The notes: generated by a model not told the origin, from the letters alone. Positions 16,916 to 27,849 are shown, counted from the stretch's first letter. The stretch: 64,000 bases of DNA from Wenxinia saemankumensis (GCF_900141735.1 NZ_FQYO01000001.1:558001-622000); one strand, 5' to 3'. Program-made: numbers and translations.

Positions 16916-16990
16916 ATGGAACGTCAGACCGACATCCCGCTCACGCCGATCCCGGTGAAGGGTCAGACGGGCCCCCGGCCCGGCTACTGA
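16916..16990 (+). CDS. Candidate 24-residue small protein
   Basis: A short frame starting MERQTDIPLTPIP and ending GPRPGY. It is preceded by a strong Shine-Dalgarno sequence (GACAGGAGGCGCACC just before the ATG) and, further up, a CTATAT-like -10 box. The peptide has no membrane segment or Cys and is Pro/Thr-rich. It overlaps the 3' end of the convergent membrane-protein gene by 50 bp, where that protein is only a disordered tail. The ribosome-binding site is the main evidence. The product is not recognised. Confidence 0.4.
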   Translation: MERQTDIPLTPIPVKGQTGPRPGY

Positions 16991-17729
16991 ATCGTTCGGC
17001 GGCCCGCTCGGCCGCCGGCGTTCCGCCCTCGGCAAAGGCGGCGATCAGCGACAGCGCGTATTCCCCCAGCGTGAAGGCCACCTGCCGCATCTGCAGGAAA
17101 TCGGCGAACATCGCGATCCGGCGCTGCTGCGGCAGGGCGATGAACCGGGGCGAGCGCAGATCCTCGGCCATGCGCCCCACATCCTTGATCTGCTTGTAGA
17201 AAGCGACGGTCGGGTCGATCGTCACCCGCGGCAGCACGTCGAGCGTTCCGACCACGGCGTCGAAGATCTGGTCGTGGCTCTCGGCCGGGACGAAGGGGAC
17301 GAAGTCCGGCTCGCGCCGCATCCGGTCCAGCACCTCCGCACCCCAGCGGCCGCCCTCGCCTCCGCCATGGATGGCCGAGAGCGCGCTGCGGATCTCGGCG
17401 AAGAGCGCCTTGTGCGTGTCGCGAAGCCGCTCGGCCTTGTCCCGCGCCCGCGCCAGCCGGTCGAAGATCGCGGTGGTGAGCCACCCCGCGACGATCACCA
17501 CGCCCGCGATCAGCGCCTGCCAGACCCTCTCGTCCATCTCGACCAGCAGCGACAGCAGGGCGAGCGGCACGCCGAGCAGCACGAGCAGCGGCAGGAAGGC
17601 CAGCAGGAAGAACTGGGCGAAGAGCCCGCGCACCGCCGCCGATTGCCGCGTCGCGAAGAGCGCACCGTAGAGGATCAGCGCGGAGAGGATCGCGCCGACG
17701 AGCCAGAGAAGGGGCGACGCGGCCGGCAC
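16941..17729 (-). CDS. Membrane protein with three N-terminal helices, unknown function
   Basis: 262 residues. Three hydrophobic helices lie at about 5-25, 36-62 and 70-88, followed by a soluble, partly coiled region (LARARDKAERLRDTHKALF) and a domain with EPDFVPFVPAESHDQIFDAVVG and PTVAFYKQIKDVGRMAEDL. The C-terminal 16 residues are Ser/Gly/Pro-rich. No family is recognised with certainty. It begins 4 bp after pccA on the same strand, so it is co-transcribed with the carboxylase, though no metabolic link can be shown. It could be a regulator or transporter accessory. Confidence 0.78.
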   Translation of the reverse strand: MPAASPLLWLVGAILSALILYGALFATRQSAAVRGLFAQFFLLAFLPLLVLLGVPLALLSLLVEMDERVWQALIAGVVIVAGWLTTAIFDRLARARDKAERLRDTHKALFAEIRSALSAIHGGGEGGRWGAEVLDRMRREPDFVPFVPAESHDQIFDAVVGTLDVLPRVTIDPTVAFYKQIKDVGRMAEDLRSPRFIALPQQRRIAMFADFLQMRQVAFTLGEYALSLIAAFAEGGTPAAERAAERFSSRAGGPSDPSPGSA

Positions 17730-17733
17730 GGGA

Positions 17734-19779
<2,046 letters not shown>

Positions 19780-19811
19780 GCGTCCCCCCTCCCCCGTCGT
19801 CCCGCCGCGCA

Positions 19812-19851
19812 AACGAAAAGGGCCGCCGGGGCGATCTGCCCCGGACGGCCC
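19812..19851 (-). terminator. Rho-independent terminator after the glycine-zipper lipoprotein gene
   Basis: A bulged 13-bp GC stem: GGGCCG-CCGGGGC (19820-19832) pairs with GCCCCGG-A-CGGCCC (19838-19851) around a GATCT loop. Reading the minus strand, TTTTCGTTT follows. It separates the lipoprotein gene from pccA. Confidence 0.8.
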
Positions 19852-19887
19852 TGTCCGGTCCGGCCCGGGGGCCGGTGCGCGATCGGC

Positions 19888-20100
19888 TTAGTAGCAGCCG
19901 TCGCCGTAGGTCGCCTGACGCGCGCCGAGGCCGGCCGCGGCGCCGAGCAGCGCGCCCGAACCCACATCCTCGCCCGTGACGCGGGCGGCGGCGGCGCCGA
20001 GGACGCCCCCGGTGGCGGCGCATTCCGCAGCGGTCTGGCCGCAGGCGGAAAGAGCGGTGAGGCCCATGAGGCCTGCGATGGCGGCAAACTTGATGCCCAT
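19888..20100 (-). CDS. Small glycine-zipper lipoprotein
   Basis: 70 residues. The lipoprotein signal ends in the lipobox LSAC (MGIKFAAIAGLMGLTALSAC), so the mature protein starts at Cys20. The remaining 50 residues are Ala/Gly-rich with a glycine-zipper-like stretch (GALLGAAAGLGARQATYG) and a second Cys near the end (GDGCY). Such proteins often lie at the outer membrane, but the function is unknown. It has its own terminator, and the strong terminator upstream (20220-20258) suggests its own promoter. It lies inside the pcc locus. Confidence 0.82.
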   Translation of the reverse strand: MGIKFAAIAGLMGLTALSACGQTAAECAATGGVLGAAAARVTGEDVGSGALLGAAAGLGARQATYGDGCY

Positions 20101-20219
20101 GACGTTTCTCCTGTCGTGACTGCCCCAGTCGTGTGCGTCGGTTGCACGGGTCCGTGCCGGTGGCAAGAACGCTCGGCCCCGCGGGGCGGTTCCCCGCCGA
20201 ACGCGGACAGCCCCCCCTC

Positions 20220-20258
20220 GAATAAAGACGACCCGCCTTCCGAAAGGAAGACGGGTCG
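20220..20258 (-). terminator. Rho-independent terminator of the pccB-DUF6497 operon
   Basis: Hairpin CGACCCG-C-CTTCC, loop GAAA, then GGAAG-A-CGGGTCG (20229-20258): 12 paired bases with one mismatch and a GNRA tetraloop. On the minus strand TCTTTATT follows. The remainder of the gap, 20259-20431, holds no gene that I can support. Confidence 0.75.
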
Positions 20259-20431
20259 CCCGGTAGGGGAAGGGTAACGGTCTTGACGTCGTGTGGCCGG
20301 GGACTTGCTGGACCCCCCGTCCACATCCCGAACATGACACGCCGACGTCGCCCGATCCATCGCGAACTCGCCCCGCCCCGCCGTCTCGGCGGCGGTCCGC
20401 GCAACCGCAGGGCGAGCCGGCGGGAAGACGC

Positions 20432-20791
20432 TCATGCGAAGACCTCCGGAAAGGACGCGGCCGCCCGATCGACGTCGATCCTCAGCATCGCGTCGTAGGA
20501 GGCCGGGTCGAACGGCTCCTCGGCGGGGATCACCTCGCGCCCGAAGAGCCAGCTGAGTCGCCCCGCATCGAGGTTGCCGCGAACGAAGGGCTCCTCCCCG
20601 AAATGCTCCCAGAGCGCGGCGAGGAAGGCCTCGTCGGCGATCCTGTCCGCCTGCCGGCGGTCCTTGAAGCGCGGCCTCTCCGTCAGCGGGGTCACGCCCT
20701 TCGGGTTCGCGCGGCGGATCACGAACTGGTAGTCCGATCCGGGCAGGCGGCCGGGAAAGCCGCGATGCTTCACCATGTCCTCGCGTGGCAT
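20432..20791 (-). CDS. Hypothetical protein in the pcc locus
   Basis: 119 residues, soluble and basic at the N-terminus (MPREDMVKHRGFPGRLPGSD), with no signal peptide or membrane segment. A central basic helix (RPRFKDRRQADRIADEAF) precedes FLAALWEHFGEEPFVRGNLD and a C-terminal acidic part. I do not recognise a family. Its start overlaps the stop codon of the DUF6497-like gene by 1 bp (TGATG), so translation is coupled, and it is the last gene before a strong terminator. ATG at codon 6 (MVKHRG) is an alternative start. Confidence 0.72.
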   Translation of the reverse strand: MPREDMVKHRGFPGRLPGSDYQFVIRRANPKGVTPLTERPRFKDRRQADRIADEAFLAALWEHFGEEPFVRGNLDAGRLSWLFGREVIPAEEPFDPASYDAMLRIDVDRAAASFPEVFA

Positions 20792-21186
20792 CAATAGGGC
20801 TCCCACTGGCAGGTGCCGTCCGCGGCGATCGAGTAGCCCTCGAAGAACTGGACGGCGTCGGGGTCCATCTGGCCGAACGGGATCTCGCGGTCGGCGATGG
20901 AGATGACGACCTGCCGCGCGGCGAGGTCGTTGGCGACGATTGCGGGCACGCCATGGACGTCGCAGAGCCACTGGAAGTCGCCCGACACCTCCGAGAAGGC
21001 CATCGGCGCGCCGTCCTCGCCCGTCCCGCCCAGCGCGGGGGCGACGAATCGCAGGCGCACCGTCGCGGTTTCGGCCTCCCAGATCACGTCCTGCAGCACG
21101 AGGTGCAGCCCGGACGGGGCGTCGATCTCCTGCGCGGGCGCGGCGAGCGGCGCGGCGAGAAGCGCGAGGATGATCGCGGCCCTCAC
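20791..21186 (-). CDS. Exported DUF6497-like protein
   Basis: 131 residues with a signal peptide (MRAAIILALLAAPLAAPAQ, cleavage around 19). The mature part includes SGLHLVLQDVIWEAETATV, an acidic turn, and DFQWLCDVHGVPAIVANDL, with two cysteines (in QWLCD and GTCQWEPY) that could form a disulfide in the periplasm. I recognise the pattern of a small Rhodobacterales family often found beside pcc genes, and the function is unknown. It overlaps both neighbours (ATGA with the gene upstream, TGATG with the gene downstream), so the three small genes form one tightly coupled unit. Confidence 0.78.
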   Translation of the reverse strand: MRAAIILALLAAPLAAPAQEIDAPSGLHLVLQDVIWEAETATVRLRFVAPALGGTGEDGAPMAFSEVSGDFQWLCDVHGVPAIVANDLAARQVVISIADREIPFGQMDPDAVQFFEGYSIAADGTCQWEPY

Positions 21187-21569
21187 AGCTCGGTCCCCGC
21201 ATCCGACAGGCAGCGCCCGTCCACCACCTCGAACTCGCGGGTGACGGACCGGGACAGGGTGATCACGCCCCCGCTCGAGACCCCGGCCGAGATCCGCAGG
21301 TCGAACAGCGTCTCGCCCAGCCGTTCGTGAAAGGCGGCGAGCTCGCGGCAGGCGGCGTAGAAGGGGAAGGTGCGCGGGTTCGGCGCGTCCCCCTCGCCGG
21401 TCCAGAGGAACCGCGCGATCTTGGGCGCGCCGGGGAAATCGGGCCGCGCCTGGAGCCGGTTCATCCGGTCCTCGTAGCCGATGGCGCCGAGGCTCCAGCC
21501 CTCGGGAATACCCTGCCCCGGCGCGGCGAGCGGCGCCAGGATCAGGCAGAGGGCGGTCAGGATGCGCAT
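21183..21569 (-). CDS. Exported hypothetical protein downstream of pccB
   Basis: 128 residues with a signal peptide (MRILTALCLILAPLAAPGQG, cleavage around 19). The mature protein has one internal and one C-terminal cysteine (FYAACRELAAF; DGRCLSDAG), which may pair in the periplasm. No family is recognised. It starts 41 bp after pccB and overlaps the next gene by 4 bp (ATGA), forming the first of three coupled small genes. Whether it has any link to propionyl-CoA metabolism cannot be told from sequence. Confidence 0.75.
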   Translation of the reverse strand: MRILTALCLILAPLAAPGQGIPEGWSLGAIGYEDRMNRLQARPDFPGAPKIARFLWTGEGDAPNPRTFPFYAACRELAAFHERLGETLFDLRISAGVSSGGVITLSRSVTREFEVVDGRCLSDAGTEL

Positions 21570-21610
21570 GCGGAAGGCGCCTTCGGTCAGGGACGGTTGG
21601 TAGGAAGGGG

Positions 21611-23143
21611 TCAGAGGGGGATGTTGTCGTGCTTCTTCCACGGGTTCGACTGCCGCTTGCCCCGGAGCGAGGCGAAGGCCCGGCAGACCCGCCGGCGGGT
21701 CGAGCGGGGCATGATCACCTCGTCGATGAAGCCGCGCTCGGCCGCGACGAAGGGATTGGCGAAGCGGTCCTCGTAGTCGCGCGTGCGCTGCGCGATCCTC
21801 TCGGGATCCCCCAGCTCGGAGCGGTGCAGGATCTCGGTCGCGCCCTTCGCCCCCATCACCGCGATCTCGGCCGTGGGCCAGGCATAGTTGAAATCGCCCC
21901 GCAGGTGCTTGGACGCCATCACGTCGTAGGCGCCCCCATAGGCCTTGCGGGTGATCAGCGTGACCTTCGGCACCGTCGCCTCGCCATAGGCGAAGAGCAG
22001 CTTCGCCCCGTGCTTGATGACGCCGCCGTATTCCTGGCCCGTCCCGGGCAGGAAGCCCGGCACGTCGACCAGCGTCAGGATCGGGATCTCGAACGCGTCG
22101 CAGAACCGCACGAACCGCGCCGCCTTGCGCGAGCTGTCGATGTCGAGGCACCCGGCCAGCACCATCGGCTGGTTCGCCACCACGCCGACCGTCTGCCCCT
22201 CGAGCCGAACGAAGCCGGTGACGATGTTCTTCGCGAACTCCTGCTGGATCTCGTAGAAATCGCCCTCGTCGGCGACCGCCGCGATCAGCTCCTTCATGTC
22301 GTAGGGCATGTTGGGGTTGACGGGGATCAGCTTGTCGAGCGCCGGCTCGATGCGGTCGACATCGTCGAAGAAGGGGCGGACGGGCGGCTTCTCGCGGTTC
22401 GACAGCGGCAGCAGGTCGACGAGGCGGCGCACCTCGATCAGCGCCTCGACATCGTTCTCGAAGGCGGCATCGGCGACCGAAGACTTGCGCGTATGGGTCA
22501 CGGCCCCGCCCAGTTCCTCGGCCGTCACCACCTCGTTCGTGACCGTCTTCACCACGTCTGGGCCGGTGACGAACATGTAGGAGGTGCCCTTCACCATGAA
22601 GATGAAATCGGTGATGGCCGGCGAATAGACCGCCCCGCCCGCGCAGGGTCCCATGATGACGGAGATCTGCGGCACCACGCCGCTGGCCATGATGTTGCGC
22701 TGGAAGACCTCGGCATAGCCGGCGAGGGATGCCACGCCCTCCTGGATCCGCGCGCCGCCCGAATCGTTCAGCCCGATCACCGGCGCGCCGTTCTGCATCG
22801 CCATGTCCATGATCTTGCAGATCTTCTCGGCATGGGTCTCGGAGAGCGAGCCGCCGAAGACGGTGAAGTCCTGGCTGTAGACATAGACCATCCGGCCGTT
22901 GATCGTGCCCCAGCCCGTCACGACGCCGTCGCCGGCCGGACGCTCGGCATCCACGCCGAACTCGGTGCCGCGGTGACGGACGAACATGTCGAATTCCTCG
23001 AAGCTGCCCTGGTCGAGCAGCAGGTCGATCCGCTCGCGCGCGGTCAGCTTGCCCTTGGCGTGCTGCGCCTCGATCCGCCGGTCCCCGCCGCCGAGCGCCG
23101 CCTCGGCGCGGCGATCCTCGAGCTCCGTCAGGATGTCGCGCAT
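21611..23143 (-). CDS. pccB: Propionyl-CoA carboxylase beta (carboxyltransferase) subunit
   Basis: Transfers the carboxyl group from carboxybiotin of PccA to propionyl-CoA. The 510-residue chain has both crotonase-like halves: the N-terminal half with [14 protein letters not shown] near 122 and [13 protein letters not shown] near 163, and the C-terminal half with [15 protein letters not shown] near 375 and [15 protein letters not shown] near 413. These are the oxyanion-forming and CoA-binding loops. It ends [11 protein letters not shown], the standard PccB terminus. ATG 23143 starts [12 protein letters not shown]. The upstream intergenic region holds hairpin-bearing repeats. Confidence 0.97.
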   Translation of the reverse strand: MRDILTELEDRRAEAALGGGDRRIEAQHAKGKLTARERIDLLLDQGSFEEFDMFVRHRGTEFGVDAERPAGDGVVTGWGTINGRMVYVYSQDFTVFGGSLSETHAEKICKIMDMAMQNGAPVIGLNDSGGARIQEGVASLAGYAEVFQRNIMASGVVPQISVIMGPCAGGAVYSPAITDFIFMVKGTSYMFVTGPDVVKTVTNEVVTAEELGGAVTHTRKSSVADAAFENDVEALIEVRRLVDLLPLSNREKPPVRPFFDDVDRIEPALDKLIPVNPNMPYDMKELIAAVADEGDFYEIQQEFAKNIVTGFVRLEGQTVGVVANQPMVLAGCLDIDSSRKAARFVRFCDAFEIPILTLVDVPGFLPGTGQEYGGVIKHGAKLLFAYGEATVPKVTLITRKAYGGAYDVMASKHLRGDFNYAWPTAEIAVMGAKGATEILHRSELGDPERIAQRTRDYEDRFANPFVAAERGFIDEVIMPRSTRRRVCRAFASLRGKRQSNPWKKHDNIPL

Positions 23144-23242
23144 CTCCCGTCCTCCCGCATAGCCGGCCATCCGCAAAGCTATGCAAAATGCGCGCCCCCG
23201 CCGCAAGCGCGCGGACCGGAAGGGGCGCCCCCCTTCCCCTCG

Positions 23243-23412
23243 CTCGCGGGGATCCCGGATCCCGCGGCCCGCCAGATCGCCCGCGCAAGCTCCGGCCGGC
23301 GCGCCCGTTCCCCCTTCGCAGGGATCTCAGATACCTCGGCCCGGGCCGCTCCACGGGGGCCCGGGTGCGGGCGGCGCGCCCCACCCCCTCCTTCGCAGGG
23401 TTCCCAAATACC
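23243..23412. repeat. Three degenerate copies of the dispersed hairpin element
   Basis: Copies begin near 23243, 23315 and 23392 (spacings 72 and 77 bp), in the reverse orientation to those at 9558-9930. Their cores are CTCGCGGGGATCCCGGATCC, TTCGCAGGGATCTCAGATAC and TTCGCAGGGTTCCCAAATAC. Flanking CCC runs before the core can pair with the GGG inside it. They occupy the 440-bp gap between the divergent pccB and MFS genes, which holds no other gene that I can support. Confidence 0.7.
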
Positions 23413-23535
23413 GCGGCCCGGACCCGTCCGCCCGCGCGAGGTGCGGCCAGGGCGCCCCCGGGCAAGTCACGGCCGGAGCGGCCGGCCTCGGGGAGGGCGG
23501 ATGCCGGGCCGCGATCCCGCAGGCGCGGGCCCGAA

Positions 23536-23553
23536 TGTCCGACAATATGGACA
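23536..23553. promoter_or_regulatory. TGTCC-N8-GGACA dyad upstream of the MFS gene
   Basis: A perfect 5-bp inverted repeat with an AT-rich 8-nt centre (23536-23540 and 23549-23553), 31 bp before the transporter start. It could be an operator for a dimeric repressor controlling the exporter. Short arms make chance occurrence possible. Confidence 0.3.
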
Positions 23554-23583
23554 CCGTTCCGCTCCCGGCCTACCTGACGCGCC

Positions 23584-24837
23584 ATGACCCTCGCCTCTCC
23601 CCTCGGCCCGGCGGGGACGCCGCCGCGCCCCGCATCCCGTTTCCTCGACCCCGCCACGCCGCCGCATATCGCGACGCTGATCCTGCTGGCGGGGATCTCG
23701 GCGCTCAACATGTCGATCTTCCTGCCCTCGCTTCAGGGGATGGCCGATCATTTCGGCGCCGATTACGCGGTGATGCAGTTCGCCGTGTCGGGCTATCTGG
23801 CGGCGACGGCGCTGCTGCAGCTCGTGATCGGCCCGCTCTCGGACCAGTTCGGGCGGCGGCCGGTGGTGCTGGGGGCGCTGGCGATCTTCGTCCTGGCCAC
23901 GATCGGCTGTCTTCTCGCGCCAAATACCGGCACCTTTCTCGCCTTCCGCTTCCTGCAATCGGCGGTCGTGGCGGGCATGGTCCTCAGCCGCGCCGTGGTG
24001 CGCGACATCGTCCCCGCGGCCGAGAGCGCCTCGATGATCGGCTACGTCACCATGGGCATGTCGCTGGTGCCGATGGTCGGCCCGATGATCGGCGGCGCGC
24101 TCGACCAGCTGGCGGGCTGGCGGGCCTCGTTCACCTTCCTCGCGCTGGCGGGAGCGGGCGTGCTGCTCCTCGCCTGGCGCGACCAGGGCGAGACGGCGAC
24201 CGGCATGGGCCGCGGCCTCGTGGCGCAGATCCGGGCCTATCCGCGCCTGCTGACCTCGCAGCGGTTCTGGGGCTACTCGCTCTGCGCCGCGATGGGGTCG
24301 GGCGCCTTCTTCGCGCTTCTGGGCGGCGCCTCCTTCGTGGCGCAGGGGGTGTTCGGCCTGTCGCCGCTGGCGACCGGGATCGCGCTCGGTGCGCCGGCGG
24401 TGGGCTACATGGCCGGCAACGGGATCTCGGGGCGCTACGCGGTGCGGGCGGGAATCGACCGGCTGGCGCTGATCGGGGCGGCGGTGAGCTCGTTCGGGAT
24501 GGGGCTGTCGCTGGTCCTGTCGCTGGCGGGCGTCGACTCGGCCTGGGTGTTCTTCGGCCTCTGCACCTTCCTCGGACTCGGCAACGGGCTGCTGATGCCG
24601 AACGCCATCGCCGGCTCGCTCTCGGTCGTGCCGGAACTGGCGGGCAGCGCCTCGGGCCTCGGCGGGACGATCATGATCGGCGGCGGGGCGGTGCTCTCCG
24701 CCCTCGCGGGCACCTGGCTGACCGAGGAGACGGGGATCCTGCCGCTCCAGGTCATCATGCTGGTCACCTCGCTCCTGGCCGGCGTCGCGATCCTGTGGGT
24801 GATGGCGCGCGCCCGCGCGGTCGCCGCGCGGGGCTGA
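23584..24837 (+). CDS. Bcr/CflA-type multidrug MFS exporter
   Basis: A 417-residue inner-membrane drug:proton antiporter of the DHA1 family with 12 predicted helices. The conserved loop after helix 2 reads GPLSDQFGRRPVVLGAL (motif A) near residues 80-96. Motif C-like SLVPMVGPMIGGALDQ lies near 157-172, typical of Bcr/CflA proteins. The long N-terminus before the first helix is Pro/Ala-rich and short of conserved residues, so a start further inside is possible. The substrate is unknown: members export bicyclomycin, chloramphenicol or sulfonamides. Confidence 0.9.
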   Translation: MTLASPLGPAGTPPRPASRFLDPATPPHIATLILLAGISALNMSIFLPSLQGMADHFGADYAVMQFAVSGYLAATALLQLVIGPLSDQFGRRPVVLGALAIFVLATIGCLLAPNTGTFLAFRFLQSAVVAGMVLSRAVVRDIVPAAESASMIGYVTMGMSLVPMVGPMIGGALDQLAGWRASFTFLALAGAGVLLLAWRDQGETATGMGRGLVAQIRAYPRLLTSQRFWGYSLCAAMGSGAFFALLGGASFVAQGVFGLSPLATGIALGAPAVGYMAGNGISGRYAVRAGIDRLALIGAAVSSFGMGLSLVLSLAGVDSAWVFFGLCTFLGLGNGLLMPNAIAGSLSVVPELAGSASGLGGTIMIGGGAVLSALAGTWLTEETGILPLQVIMLVTSLLAGVAILWVMARARAVAARG

Positions 24838-24943
24838 GCCCATCGGCCGGGCGGGGCGGCCCCGGCGATGGTCGCCGATGGTCGCATTGCGTCCGGCCGT
24901 TCCAGCGACCAAGGTGCGGCGAAACGCCCGAGGGAGGAGCGAC

Positions 24944-25411
24944 ATGGAACTCAACGGCACAAGAACCATCGCCGCCGACCGCCGGACGGTCTGGGCGCAT
25001 CTGAACGACCCCGAGACGCTCAAGGCCTGCATCCCCGGCTGCCAGGAGCTCACCGGCTCACCCGAGGAGGGGTTCGAGGCCGTGGTGAAGCAGAAGGTCG
25101 GCCCCGTCTCGGCCACGTTCAAGGGCGCCGTGACGCTGGAGGACGTGAACGCGCCCGACAGCTACCGCATCGTCGGCGAGGGCAAGGGGGGCGTCGCGGG
25201 CTTTGCCAAGGGCGCGGCGATCGTGAACCTCACCGACGTGGAGGAGGGCACGGAGCTGGCCTACAACGTCGAGGCGCAGGTGGGCGGCAAGCTCGCGCAG
25301 CTCGGCAACCGCATCGTCGGCGGCTTCGCCAAGAAGATGGCCGACCAGTTCTTCGAGACCTTCAAGGACATCGTGGAAGGGGCCGGCGTGAAGGAGAGCG
25401 GCGCGGCCTGA
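24944..25411 (+). CDS. CoxG-like SRPBCC protein (CO dehydrogenase subunit G family)
   Basis: A 155-residue START/SRPBCC-fold protein of the CoxG family. It opens MELNGTRTIAADRRTVWAHL, with the family landmark IPGCQELT near residue 34 and a C-terminal helix KMADQFFETFKDIVE. In carboxydotrophs CoxG anchors CO dehydrogenase to the membrane, but here no coxMSL genes are seen, so it may serve another molybdenum hydroxylase or act alone. ATG 24944 is preceded by GAGGGAGGAGCGAC, a strong Shine-Dalgarno sequence. It lies about 100 bp after the exporter. Confidence 0.87.
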   Translation: MELNGTRTIAADRRTVWAHLNDPETLKACIPGCQELTGSPEEGFEAVVKQKVGPVSATFKGAVTLEDVNAPDSYRIVGEGKGGVAGFAKGAAIVNLTDVEEGTELAYNVEAQVGGKLAQLGNRIVGGFAKKMADQFFETFKDIVEGAGVKESGAA

Positions 25412-25434
25412 CGCCCCGCCGCGCGCGCCCGGCC

Positions 25435-26106
25435 CTAGCGCCGGGCCGCGCGCCAGCCCGCCGCCTCGGCCTCGGCCGCCGAGCAGAACCACCGTTCCCC
25501 CGCCCCCTCGTCGATCCGGGTGCGGTCGTAATGGTCCTGTCCCGGCATGTGGTAGATGCGGCCGTTGGACGAGATGTTGCCCTTGATCGCGCAATCGCCG
25601 GAAGCGCCCTGCGGCATGGCCTCCTGCGCGGCCGCCTGCCCGGCGCGGTACTCGGCCGGGCTCTCGAACGCGCCGCTCCAGAGCCCGCGGCCGAGCGTGG
25701 CGGCCTGTTTCTCTTCCAGATCGTAATCCCAGGAATAGTCGCGATAGGCGAGCGCGATCCCCTCCGCCACCATCACCCGGGCGATGTCGTCGCTGCCGAC
25801 ATGGCAGCGGGCGACGATCCGCCCGTAACGATCGGTATCGAGCGGCTCGCAGCGTGCCTCCTGCCCTTCCCAGCGGCGGCGCGCCTCCGAGGCGGCCCAG
25901 GTGCCGCAGGCCCAGGTGGCGCCGCTCTCGCCGCAGATCTGGGACAGCTCCGGCGCGTCGATCCCGAAGAGACGCACCCTGGCGCCGCCGACGTCGATCG
26001 TGTCGGCATCGACGACCGAAAGCCGGCCATCGGGCGCGGCCACGGCGGGCGCGGCGAGAAGGGAGAGGAGGAGGGCGGCGGCGGGCACGGAACGTAGATC
26101 GAACAT
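25435..26106 (-). CDS. Exported thermonuclease-family protein
   Basis: 223 residues with a signal peptide (cleavage around 23, APAVAAPDG), so periplasmic or secreted. The staphylococcal nuclease-like fold covers about 28-140: VVDADTIDVGGARVRLFGID, with catalytic Arg and Asp in RVRLFGIDAPE and DRYGRIVARC. The C-terminal 55 residues (GRIYHMPGQDHYDRTRI ... GERWFCSAAEA) match the tail seen in alphaproteobacterial SNase-like proteins (sunset-type domain). Cys residues may form disulfides. It probably cleaves nucleic acids outside the cytoplasm. It converges with the CoxG gene. Confidence 0.88.
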   Translation of the reverse strand: MFDLRSVPAAALLLSLLAAPAVAAPDGRLSVVDADTIDVGGARVRLFGIDAPELSQICGESGATWACGTWAASEARRRWEGQEARCEPLDTDRYGRIVARCHVGSDDIARVMVAEGIALAYRDYSWDYDLEEKQAATLGRGLWSGAFESPAEYRAGQAAAQEAMPQGASGDCAIKGNISSNGRIYHMPGQDHYDRTRIDEGAGERWFCSAAEAEAAGWRAARR

Positions 26107-26190
26107 CCCGTCACTATGCCCGCCCCCGCGGCGCCGACAACAAAAAGGTTAAGATCAGGTTAACACGAGGGCGGAAAAATCATCTGCCCC

Positions 26191-27849
26191 TCACCTCTGT
26201 GCCGTCCGCCAGTCCGGGTGGATCCACGGCTCGGCATTCTCGCGCGGCAGCATGCCCCGGCCCAGCACGTGGTCTGCCGCCTTCTCCCCCACCATGATCG
26301 AGGGCGCGTTGAGGTTTCCGTTGGTGATGCGCGGGAAGATCGAACTGTCGGCGACGCGCAGCCCCTCCACCCCGATGACGCGGGTCTCGGGATCGACCAC
26401 GGCGCCGGGATCGTCCGCCCGGCCCATCCGGCAGGTGCCGCAGGGATGGTAGGCGCTCTCGGCATGCTCGCGCACGGCGGCGTCGATCTCGTCGTCGGTC
26501 CGGACGCCCTGCCCCGGCTGGATCTCCACCCCTCGGAACTCGTCGAACGGCGCCTGCGCGAAGATCTCGCGCGTGAGCCGGATCGCGGTGCGGAAATCGC
26601 GCCAGTCCTCGTCGTGGGACATGTAGTTGAACAGGATCGAGGGCGCCTCGGCCGGATCGGCCGAGCGCAGGCGGACATGTCCGCGAGAGGGCGAGCGCAT
26701 CGGCCCCACATGGGCCTGGAAGCCGTGGCCCTTCACGGCCGAACGCCCGTCGTAGCGCACCGCGAGCGGCAGGAAGTGGAACTGGATGTCGGGATATTCC
26801 ACCCCCGCACGCGAGCGGATGAAGCCCGCGCTCTCGAACTGGTTCGACGCGCCGGGACCGGACCGGGTCAGCAGCCAGCGCGCGCCGACATAACCCTTCC
26901 CGAAGAGGTTCCAGTACCGGTAGAGGCTGACCGGCCGGGCACTGGTCATCTGGATGTACATCTCCAGATGGTCCTGCAGGTTCTCGCCCACGCCGGGACG
27001 GTCGGCCACCACGTCGATCCCGTGCGCCGCCAGCTCGGCCCCCGGCCCGATGCCCGAGAGCTTGAGCAGCTTGGGCGAGTTGATGGCGCTCGCCGCGACG
27101 ATGACCTCGGCGCGGGCCTTCAGGATCTCGGTCCGGCCGCTGCGCCGGATCTCGACGCCGCGCGCGCGTCCCTCCTCGATCACGATCCGGCTGGCGAGGC
27201 CGCGGACCAGAATCGCCCGGCCGCCCCGCAGGGCGGGCTTGAGATAGGCCTCGGCCGCCGACCAGCGGCCGCCCTTCCAGATCGTCGCGTCCTTGGGACC
27301 GAAGCCTTCCTGCCGGTGGCCGTTGTAATCGGCGGTCGCGCCGTAGCCCGCCGCCTCGCCCGCCGCGACGAAGGCGCGGGTCAGCGGGTTCGACCGCGCC
27401 CCGCGCGTGACGTGCAGCGGGCCGTCCTTGCCCCGCCAATCGGGGTCGCCCCCGTGCAGGCCCGGATGCCAGTCCTCCATCCGCTTGAAATAGGGCAGCA
27501 CGTCCGCATAGGCCCAGCCGGTCGCGCCCGCCTCGTCCCAATGATCGAAGTCGCGCGCATGGCCGCGCACGTAGACCATACCGTTGATCGAGGAGGAGCC
27601 GCCGACCACCTTGCCCCGCGGACAGGCGAGGACGCGGCCCCCCAGATGCGGCTCGGGCTCGGTGACGAAGCCCCAGTCGTAGCGGCGCATGTTCATCGGG
27701 TAGCTGAGCGCGCCCGGCATCCCGATGAAGGGGCCGGCATCCGAGCCGCCGAACTCGACCACAATGACGGATCTTCCCGCCTCGGTCAGCCGCCAGGCCA
27801 TCGCGCAGCCCGCGCTGCCGGCGCCGACGATGACGTAGTCGGCCTCCAT
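26191..27849 (-). CDS. betA: Choline dehydrogenase
   Basis: FAD-dependent oxidation of choline to betaine aldehyde. The 552-residue GMC oxidoreductase begins [19 protein letters not shown], with the GxGxxG dinucleotide-binding motif. It carries the GMC signature near residue 84 ([19 protein letters not shown]; first part [12 protein letters not shown]) and the second signature near 255 (GAxxSPKLL-like [15 protein letters not shown]). The catalytic His is in [10 protein letters not shown] near 465. The ATG lies 10 bp after betB. It is the distal gene of the betI-C-B-A operon, and the product is likely membrane-associated. Confidence 0.96.
   Translation of the reverse strand: MEADYVIVGAGSAGCAMAWRLTEAGRSVIVVEFGGSDAGPFIGMPGALSYPMNMRRYDWGFVTEPEPHLGGRVLACPRGKVVGGSSSINGMVYVRGHARDFDHWDEAGATGWAYADVLPYFKRMEDWHPGLHGGDPDWRGKDGPLHVTRGARSNPLTRAFVAAGEAAGYGATADYNGHRQEGFGPKDATIWKGGRWSAAEAYLKPALRGGRAILVRGLASRIVIEEGRARGVEIRRSGRTEILKARAEVIVAASAINSPKLLKLSGIGPGAELAAHGIDVVADRPGVGENLQDHLEMYIQMTSARPVSLYRYWNLFGKGYVGARWLLTRSGPGASNQFESAGFIRSRAGVEYPDIQFHFLPLAVRYDGRSAVKGHGFQAHVGPMRSPSRGHVRLRSADPAEAPSILFNYMSHDEDWRDFRTAIRLTREIFAQAPFDEFRGVEIQPGQGVRTDDEIDAAVREHAESAYHPCGTCRMGRADDPGAVVDPETRVIGVEGLRVADSSIFPRITNGNLNAPSIMVGEKAADHVLGRGMLPRENAEPWIHPDWRTAQR

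Noticed and set aside
20259-20431. Small RNA (SRP RNA-like) between the operon terminator and the hypothetical gene
   Set aside because: GTGTGGCCGGGG and CCACATCCCG-type segments suggested a stem, but the conserved SRP RNA hairpin with GGAAGCAGCC-type sequence is absent.
23535-23583. Leader peptide starting MSDNMDTVPLPAY before the MFS gene
   Set aside because: The frame does not close before the transporter but runs on, overlapping it out of frame. There is no good ribosome-binding site.
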